From NCBI GenBank assembly GCA_021296235.1, contig JAGWAS010000008.1, forward strand, positions 5,548 to 69,547: a stretch of DNA of 64,000 nucleotides, read 5' to 3'. The notes under the pieces were generated by a model, which had not been told where the DNA came from, ran no database searches, and saw only the letters and a list, made by a program, of their open reading frames with translations. Position 1 is the stretch's first letter. Every line of letters starts with the position of its first letter. The DNA is from Paracoccaceae bacterium (GTDB lineage Bacteria > Pseudomonadota > Alphaproteobacteria > Rhodobacterales > Rhodobacteraceae). Of this stretch, positions 57,928 to 64,000 are shown in pieces. The position numbers were made by a program, and so were the translations under genes.

Positions 57928-58489
57928 GTGTGCCCTCGACGATCAGGCGCGCGGAACATTCGGCGTCCGGGCGCGTTTCAAGCGATGACGGTTCTCATTC
58001 AGTCAGTTCAGATTCAGTTGGCAGTGCTTGTTTAAAAACGAGCATCCTTTTCGTCATGAGTTGTGTATTTGTTGTGGAGCCTTGGCAGGCTGCAAGACGC
58101 ATCTGTACGTTCGTCCTCACAGCGAATTCAGCCTACAAAGGTTTGCTTGGCAATTCTGTGACTTCTCCCGATATGAATGCAACATCGCCAACTCTTTGCA
58201 CATATTATGGGTTGAGGATTGTCAGAACAGATCGCCTTCACCGAAGAACTCTTCCTTTGGCCGCGCCATCCCCAAAGTCGGGGATGTAGACTCTTCGTTG
58301 AATCGATGATTTGATCTCTTGGCGGATATGCTCGCATTGTGCGGATCCGACTTGCCGGGCCATCCAACTGCAGGAATCGCTCCGGAAGCGCCGGCATGAA
58401 ATATCCGAAGCTGGCAGGGGCGCATTGGATTCCTGATTTGAACGTATTTGGCGGTCGGCATCGGCAAAACACAGGGAGAGGAGTTTAAC
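57928..58489. other. Gap between IS630 and the peptide ABC operon
   Basis: About 560 bases without a recognisable gene. The right end contains the leader of the binding-protein gene, with the ribosome binding site GAGAGGAG at 58475-58483. Confidence 0.5.
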
Positions 58490-60040
58490 ATGACCCAAAC
58501 CATTTCCAGACGCCATTTCATGCAGGCTGCAGCCTTCGCGGGCACTGCCGGACTTTCCGGTGTCTTTCCGGGAATGTCTTTCGCCCAGGACGGCAGGAAA
58601 CTGACCGTCCGTTTCAACCGGGACTTCGACAGCCTTGATCCGGGGTTTTATGTTGGGGGTCATCCGAACAACGATGTCAACTGGTGCTGCATGCCGTCTC
58701 TTGTGCACTACGGTTTCCGTGATGGTCAGGCGACTTGGATCCCCTCACCCTTTGTTGAGAGTGTTGTTGCACGGGATTCCACGCACATCGACTTCAGACT
58801 GAAACAGGGGCTGATGTGGAGCAACGGGTTCGGCGAACTGACCACCGACGATGTCGCATTCAGCTACGAACGAATGACGACAAGTGAATGGAAGAGTGAC
58901 TACGTTGCCTTCGATCGTGTGGACATAATGGACCGTTACAGCGGCACGATCGTTCTCAACCAGCCGTTTGCACCCTTCATGAACACCACACTTGCCTCCG
59001 GCACAGGCATTATTCTGTCGCGGAAAGCAACAGAAAGCGTCGGCGGGAAATTCACCACCGAGGCGCCTGCGACCTGCGGTCCCTACGTGTATGCTTGGAC
59101 CCAGGGCCAGCACGTAAAGCTCACCCGAAACCCGGAATGGACGGGCGACGCTCCATATTTTGATTCGATTGATGCCCTAATCGTCACCGAAGACGATTCC
59201 GCTGCGCTGGCGTTCGAAGCCGGAGAGCTCGATTGCACCCAGATTTCGTCCGAGGCGCTTGCCCGCTACAAGGAAAAACCTCCTGCCGACAGCGCACTCA
59301 CGGTGGCCGGGGCCCTGCAATACATGTGGCTTGGCATGAACACCGAGCACCCGAAGCTGAAGGATTTGCGCGTGCGTCGCGCCATTCAGAGCGCGGTGGA
59401 CCAGGCAAGCATCATCCAGGGCGCCTACGCAGGAACAGCTGAAGCATCCTACGGTGTGGTCAGCCCGGGATTGGTCGGGAAAAGGGACAGTGCCGGATAT
59501 TCCCATGATCCGGGAATGGCGCGCAGCCTCATTGAGGAAGCCGGTGCCTCAGGCCTGGAACTCACCCTCAGGACACTGAACAATCAGGAACGGATCCTTG
59601 CCGCCACCATAATACAGGCAAATCTTGCCGAAATCGGCATCAATGTAACAGTCATGCCACTCGACGCAGGCCCGTTCTGGGAAATGGGGCAGGAGAGCAA
59701 GGGCGACACATGGAAGGATCTGGAAATCTGGATCATGCGCTTCGGTTCCGGACCGGATCCCTACGAGCCTTTCCAGTGGTTCATTCGGGATCAGGTCGGA
59801 ATTTGGAATTGGGAACGTTGGTCATCGGACGAGTTCGAGGAACTGTTCAAAATGGGAATCGAGGAAGTCGATTCAAATGAGCGGGCGAAGATCTACACGC
59901 GCATGCAGGAGATCATGGAAGAGACCGGTGCCTATGTCTGGCTTACCCATGAACCGGAGGTGTTCATTCACCGCTCCGACATCAGCGCAAAGTTCGCTCC
60001 GTCAGGCGAAATGCAGTTGCCGTATTTCTCCAGAACCTGA
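58490..60040 (+). CDS. Peptide/opine-type ABC solute-binding protein (family 5), Tat-exported
   Basis: A 516-residue SBP family 5 protein. The N-terminus SRRHFMQAAAFAGTAGLSGV is a clear twin-arginine signal with cleavage near SFAQ-D. Downstream motifs TDDVAFSYERM, PATCGPYVYAWTQGQHVKL and LRVRRAIQSAVDQASIIQGA are family-typical. I use the ATG at 58490 with GAGGAG 7 bases upstream. It heads a complete Dpp/Opp-like operon; dipeptides, oligopeptides or related solutes are possible ligands. Export folded through Tat is notable for a binding protein. Confidence 0.88.
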   Translation: MTQTISRRHFMQAAAFAGTAGLSGVFPGMSFAQDGRKLTVRFNRDFDSLDPGFYVGGHPNNDVNWCCMPSLVHYGFRDGQATWIPSPFVESVVARDSTHIDFRLKQGLMWSNGFGELTTDDVAFSYERMTTSEWKSDYVAFDRVDIMDRYSGTIVLNQPFAPFMNTTLASGTGIILSRKATESVGGKFTTEAPATCGPYVYAWTQGQHVKLTRNPEWTGDAPYFDSIDALIVTEDDSAALAFEAGELDCTQISSEALARYKEKPPADSALTVAGALQYMWLGMNTEHPKLKDLRVRRAIQSAVDQASIIQGAYAGTAEASYGVVSPGLVGKRDSAGYSHDPGMARSLIEEAGASGLELTLRTLNNQERILAATIIQANLAEIGINVTVMPLDAGPFWEMGQESKGDTWKDLEIWIMRFGSGPDPYEPFQWFIRDQVGIWNWERWSSDEFEELFKMGIEEVDSNERAKIYTRMQEIMEETGAYVWLTHEPEVFIHRSDISAKFAPSGEMQLPYFSRT

Positions 60041-60091
60041 TCTGGTTTCGCCGCCGGGGCATCGTCCCGGCGGCGGCCAATTCCGCACCTC

Positions 60092-61036
60092 ATGCTCATC
60101 TACATAGTCAAGCGGATCGGCCTTGCCGTGCTGATCATCCTTCTCGCCGTACTGGCGTTGTTCGTAATGCTGCATTCGATTCCGGGAGACCCGGTCAGCA
60201 TCGCGCTCGGCCCGAGGGCAACGCCGGAAATCCAAGCGGCTTACGCGGCCAAGATGAACCTCGACAAGCCGCTTTTCACCCAGTTCCTGATTTTTTTGGG
60301 CAATGTCCTTACAGGCGATCTTGGCACCGACGTCTTCAGCAACCGAAGCGTTGCAAAGACCCTCCTGGGGCAGCTTCCCTACACGATTTCGCTTGCCGTG
60401 GCATCGCTTGGGTGGGCCGTCGCACTCGGCATCCCGATGGGTTGCATCTCCGCGACGAAACCTAATGGCTGGCTGGATCGCATCACTGGTCTCGTGTCGA
60501 TCGGCACGATCGCAGTTCCGTCGTTCCTTGTGTCGATTTGGGCCATACTTGTGTTCGCCATCCACCTCAACATTTTCCCCGTAATCGGGGCCGGAGATCA
60601 GGGGGATCTGGCCGACATGGCCCTGCATCTCGTGCTGCCATCATTCGCGGTCGGCCTTGGTTGGGTTGGCTACCTAGCCCGAATGGTTCGAGCGTCCATG
60701 CTGGAGGTCATGGGAGAAAATTATATCCGCTCTGCGCGTGCGTTCGGCTTGACGACGCAAACGATCATCTACCGCTATGCGCTCAGGGTCGCCATCCTTC
60801 CGACGATAACGCTGATCGGTGTTGGCTTCGGCGGCCTGCTCTCGGGAACTGTGTTTGCCGAAATCATCTTTGCGCGGCCCGGGATTGGCAAAGTCATCTA
60901 CGACATGGTCCTGAACCGAAATTTTCCGGTTGTCCAGGGAGCCGTTATGATGACTGTTGCGCTCTACGCCGTCGTTACCCTGGCTTCCGACATCATTGTC
61001 TCTATTCTTGATCCGCGCGTTCGCGAGAGCCTTTAG
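60092..61036 (+). CDS. Dipeptide-type ABC permease (DppB-like)
   Basis: A 314-residue permease. The first helix (GLAVLIILLAVLALFVMLHS) is followed by IPGDPVSIALGPRATPEIQ, the usual DppB/OppB start, and the EAA-type loop EVMGENYIRSARAFGLTTQ; the C-terminal segment is VVTLASDIIVSILDPRVR. It starts 51 bases after the binding-protein gene and forms the channel with the DppC-like subunit. Confidence 0.92.
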   Translation: MLIYIVKRIGLAVLIILLAVLALFVMLHSIPGDPVSIALGPRATPEIQAAYAAKMNLDKPLFTQFLIFLGNVLTGDLGTDVFSNRSVAKTLLGQLPYTISLAVASLGWAVALGIPMGCISATKPNGWLDRITGLVSIGTIAVPSFLVSIWAILVFAIHLNIFPVIGAGDQGDLADMALHLVLPSFAVGLGWVGYLARMVRASMLEVMGENYIRSARAFGLTTQTIIYRYALRVAILPTITLIGVGFGGLLSGTVFAEIIFARPGIGKVIYDMVLNRNFPVVQGAVMMTVALYAVVTLASDIIVSILDPRVRESL

Positions 61037-61052
61037 GCATGCGGATGCGGCA

Positions 61053-61922
61053 ATGACCATGGACGCTGTCGGCACATTCCGCCAACGACCGGAAAAACTG
61101 GCACTTCTACTCAAGAACAAGCAGGGCATGATCGGTTTTGTTCTGGTTGTGGCGTTCTTCCTGAGCGCTCTCCTTGCACCATTTCTTGCAACCCATGATC
61201 CGGCTCAGCTCGACATCCCCGCACGCCTTACCGGGCCTGGCGCCGATCATTGGCTTGGGGCCGACCAGCTGGGGCGCGACACCTATTCGCGCGTCCTTTA
61301 CGGAGGACGGGTTGCCCTCAAGGTGGCGGCGATCGGCGTAACACTTTCCCTCGTAATCGGGCTGACACTCGGGATGGTCGCCGGCTACGGACCGCGCTGG
61401 CTGGACAATGCACTGCTCCTTCTGTTCGACACGATCCGATCGTTTCCCACAATCGTATTGGCATTGGCTGCGGTTTCACTGCTCGGGCCAAGCCTGAACC
61501 TCATCTTGTCCATCGTAATAATCACCAGCATCCCAAGTTACGCACGCCTCGCCCGCACCAGCACACTCGCCCTCAAGAACACCGAGTTCATCATGGCCGA
61601 ACGTTCACTCGGTGCCGGAACGTTTCGGATCCTGTTTCGCCATGTCATGCCGAACGTCATTGGCCCTCTCCTGATTTTGGCGGCAATGGATGTCCCGGTC
61701 GTGGTTACGATTGAGGCGGGCCTGAGCTTCCTGGGTCTCGGTGTGCTGCCGCCAACGGCCAGCTGGGGCACCATTCTGAACGAGGGCTATCTCGTGATCC
61801 GAACATCCCCCTGGCCGGTTGTTGCCGGTGGCATACCGCTCGTACTCACGACGCTCGGCTTTACACTCCTCGGCGAAGCCCTCAGGGACATCTTCGATCC
61901 CAAACTCCGCGGAATTCGGTAA
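61053..61922 (+). CDS. Dipeptide-type ABC permease (DppC-like)
   Basis: A 289-residue DppC/OppC-type permease: KNKQGMIGFVLVV, LGADQLGRDTYSRVLYGGR, the EAA loop in EFIMAERSLGAGTFRILFRH and the end LGEALRDIFDPKLRG. I choose the ATG at 61053, 16 bases after the dppB-like stop; a longer frame from 60957 lies over the dppB-like end and is not conserved. Confidence 0.92.
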   Translation: MTMDAVGTFRQRPEKLALLLKNKQGMIGFVLVVAFFLSALLAPFLATHDPAQLDIPARLTGPGADHWLGADQLGRDTYSRVLYGGRVALKVAAIGVTLSLVIGLTLGMVAGYGPRWLDNALLLLFDTIRSFPTIVLALAAVSLLGPSLNLILSIVIITSIPSYARLARTSTLALKNTEFIMAERSLGAGTFRILFRHVMPNVIGPLLILAAMDVPVVVTIEAGLSFLGLGVLPPTASWGTILNEGYLVIRTSPWPVVAGGIPLVLTTLGFTLLGEALRDIFDPKLRGIR

Positions 61923-61925
61923 ACC

Positions 61926-63965
61926 TTGGAAGCGCTTCTGGATATCCACCGCCTCAGTGTCGAGTTCAACACGGCGCGCGGCCGGGTCCACGCCCTTCGG
62001 GATGTCAGCATCAGCGTGCCAAAGGGGAAAGTTGTCGGAATTGTCGGCGAAAGCGGGTCGGGCAAAAGCACACTGGTTTGGGCGGTAATGCGCCTGCTTG
62101 CCGGCAACAGCATTGTCGCGGACGGCAAGATCACGTTTCGCGGTGAAGATGTGCTCAGTTTCGATGAGTCCGCTCTCAGGGAATTCCGGGGCGAGAGCGT
62201 ATCAATGGTATTTCAGGATCCAATGACATCCCAGATCCCGGTTCTCGACTACCGCAGGCAAATGACCGACATTCTCTACCGCAGGAAAGGGTTGTCGCGC
62301 CAAGAAAAGATACGGATGGCGGCCAGGTTCATGAACAGGGTCGGCATTCCCGACGCCGATGACCGGCTCCGGCATTTCCCCCACCAGTTCAGTGGCGGAA
62401 TGCGTCAACGCGCCGGAATCGCCATGGCGCTCCTCATGGATCCGGCGCTGCTGATCGCCGACGAACCAACGACCGCACTTGATGTTACGATGGAAGCTCA
62501 GATTATTCACCTCATCCGGGAAGCCCAAACCGATTTTGGTGCGACGGTCATGGTCATCTCTCACAATCTTGGGCTGATCGCCGAGCTTTGCGACAAAGTC
62601 GTTGTCATGTATGCCGGAGAAGTGGTTGAGCAAGGGGATGTGAAGGACATCTTCTTCAATGCACATCACCCTTACACTCAGGCGCTTCTCGAATGCGATC
62701 CATCTCATGACCTGAAGCAGGAACGCCACTTCCCAACGATACCCGGCGATGTGCCCGACCTCCACGGCACTCCAAAGGGATGTGTCTTCGCGCAAAGGTG
62801 TCGGCACGCATCCGATATCTGCCAATACAAGCGACCCGGCGAATATCCGATTGCCGGGGGGCATGCGAGCGATGCCCATGCGGCACGCTGCCACCGCTAT
62901 GACCCGGGCGGAGTCTGGAAGGAATTGCCGAAATCCGAAACGCCGAAGGCCAGCACCAGGATTGACGTGCACGTTGAGCGTGATGCACCGCCGCTTCTGG
63001 AAATAAAGGACCTCCGCGTCCGGTTCCCCGTCATGGGCAGGGTGCGGGCACTCGCCAGCGGCATCAGCGACCCGCACGTGGATGCCGTTGCTGGCGTTTC
63101 CCTTGCGATCCGCACAGGCGAAACACTCGGGCTGGTGGGAGAAAGCGGATCCGGAAAGACCACTCTTGCAAGAGCCGTTCTCGGCCTGAACCGGGTTCAT
63201 TCCGGTTCGATCCGTTTCAGGAAAGAGGAACTCGTCGGCCTTCCCGAAAACACCTACAAGAAAATGCGCCGCGACATCGCGATGATGTTCCAGGATCCGG
63301 TCGGCTCCCTGAGCCCTCGACAAACGGTCGGGCAATTGCTGAGCGAACCTCTGATAATTCATGGTGAACGTGATTTGCCGCTCCGAGACGCTGCAGAGAA
63401 GCTCTGCGACATGGTCAGCCTTCCGAGAAATTTCCTCTCACGTTATCCTCATGAACTGTCGGGAGGCCAAGCACGGCGGGTCGGCGTGGCGAGGGCATTG
63501 GCACTCAGCCCGGCACTGGTCATTGCGGACGAGCCAACCGCCGGCCTTGACGTATCGGTCCAGGGCGAAGTTCTCAACCTCATGATCGAATTGCAGGCGC
63601 TTCATGGCCTCTCCTACCTGATCATCAGCCACAACTTGCCGGTCATCCGGCAGGTCAGCGATATTCTCGCAATCATGTATCTGGGCCGGATCGTCGAATA
63701 TGGGGCCTGCTCACAAGTATTCGAGAAACCGGCCCACCCCTACAGTGAAGCACTGGTACGGGGAACGCCTCGTCCCGACCCGTCGCGCCGGCGAAAACTC
63801 GTTTCGATCGAAGGCGAGGTGCCAAGCCTCACCAACCGCCCGGGCGGATGCGAATTCCATCCGCGATGTCCCTACGCAACCGACAGGTGCCGCAAAGAAC
63901 AACCTTCGCCGACCCGGCTGGTCGACGGGCGAACGGTGCTCTGCCACTTTCCCCTTGCCGGTTAG
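61926..63965 (+). CDS. Fused DppD-DppF-type ABC ATPase
   Basis: A 679-residue fusion of two peptide-importer ATPases that are separate genes in the classical Dpp system. Half one: Walker A GESGSGKST, signature FSGGMRQRAG, Walker B LLIADEPTTALDV. Half two starts near residue 355: Walker A GESGSGKTT, signature LSGGQARRVG, Walker B VIADEPTAGLDV. Both halves end in Cys-containing oligopeptide C-terminal segments (CVFAQRCRHASDIC and CEFHPRCPYATDRC). The start is a TTG at 61926, four bases after the permease stop; alternatives lie further in. It powers the DppB/C-like pair. Confidence 0.93.
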   Translation: MEALLDIHRLSVEFNTARGRVHALRDVSISVPKGKVVGIVGESGSGKSTLVWAVMRLLAGNSIVADGKITFRGEDVLSFDESALREFRGESVSMVFQDPMTSQIPVLDYRRQMTDILYRRKGLSRQEKIRMAARFMNRVGIPDADDRLRHFPHQFSGGMRQRAGIAMALLMDPALLIADEPTTALDVTMEAQIIHLIREAQTDFGATVMVISHNLGLIAELCDKVVVMYAGEVVEQGDVKDIFFNAHHPYTQALLECDPSHDLKQERHFPTIPGDVPDLHGTPKGCVFAQRCRHASDICQYKRPGEYPIAGGHASDAHAARCHRYDPGGVWKELPKSETPKASTRIDVHVERDAPPLLEIKDLRVRFPVMGRVRALASGISDPHVDAVAGVSLAIRTGETLGLVGESGSGKTTLARAVLGLNRVHSGSIRFRKEELVGLPENTYKKMRRDIAMMFQDPVGSLSPRQTVGQLLSEPLIIHGERDLPLRDAAEKLCDMVSLPRNFLSRYPHELSGGQARRVGVARALALSPALVIADEPTAGLDVSVQGEVLNLMIELQALHGLSYLIISHNLPVIRQVSDILAIMYLGRIVEYGACSQVFEKPAHPYSEALVRGTPRPDPSRRRKLVSIEGEVPSLTNRPGGCEFHPRCPYATDRCRKEQPSPTRLVDGRTVLCHFPLAG

Positions 63966-63973
63966 GGACCGGA

Positions 63974-64000
63974 TTGAGCGAGACAGCGACATCCCCAACT
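63974..64000 (+). other. Possible start of a further gene cut by the window end
   Basis: A TTG at 63974 preceded by AGGG 6 bases upstream opens a frame that runs off the window end. It would continue the peptide-importer operon, but too few residues are visible to judge. Confidence 0.25.

Noticed and set aside
62202-63362. 386-residue minus-strand frame over the fused ATPase gene
   Set aside because: The plus strand encodes two complete ABC ATPase domains; the antisense frame has no motif.
1-64000. CRISPR array or long tandem repeats
   Set aside because: No regularly spaced direct repeats were found while reading the window.

Overview
The window looks like a chromosomal segment of an alphaproteobacterium, most like Rhodobacterales or a close relative. 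Three things support this. A split F0 ATP synthase operon (atpI-atpB-atpE-b'-b) carries two b-type subunits. The blocks ffh / chorismate mutase / rpsP / rimM / trmD / rplS / rpmE and rpmH / rnpA / yidD / yidC / engB / argB are ordered as in that group. There is also an Aap/Bzt-type amino-acid importer next to an ATP12 F1-assembly chaperone. Base composition is moderately GC-rich, GTG and TTG starts are common, and many gaps of 300-950 bases hold no recognisable gene. That is loose for a free-living alphaproteobacterium and may point to some genome erosion (inference).

Layout. 613-8352 (minus): one catabolic unit of GntR/FCD regulator, xylose-type sugar ABC importer, a gluconate-2-dehydrogenase-like pair (small subunit plus GMC flavoprotein) and an enolase-superfamily sugar-acid enzyme. 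8721-16055 (plus): a second sugar unit of LacI regulator, binding protein, two unusual permeases, a GH63-type (mannosyl/glucosylglycerate hydrolase-like) enzyme and an MsmK-like ATPase. 17010-31636: housekeeping and scattered genes (nitrilase-family amidase, 5'-nucleotidase, adenosine-kinase-like PfkB, Nth, an Ada-like MGMT, F0 operon, ArsR regulator, EamA exporter, a stand-alone core MetE, a decayed ATPase beside a tnpB remnant, ffh). 31633-44625: translation and membrane-biogenesis genes, tRNA-Arg, an orphan sensor kinase, a TVP38-like protein, argB and a ferredoxin-like protein. 44645-52822 (minus): aapJQMP, ATP12, RluC-like synthase, CrcB and RarA/MgsA. 52823-57927: an accessory island with a transposase remnant, a translationally coupled two-gene module (HNH-nuclease-like protein and a large tail-anchored unknown protein) and a broken IS630 element. 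58490-63965: a dipeptide/oligopeptide-type ABC importer with a fused DppD-DppF ATPase.

The most interesting parts are the AT-richer two-gene HNH/tail-anchored module at 54112-56309, a candidate undescribed defence or nuclease system, and the sugar ABC permease at 11289-12533, which carries a DUF11-like extracellular beta-sandwich domain inserted after its first membrane helix, next to a partner permease with an extra N-terminal membrane domain. Functional assignments come from motif recognition by eye; no database search was run.
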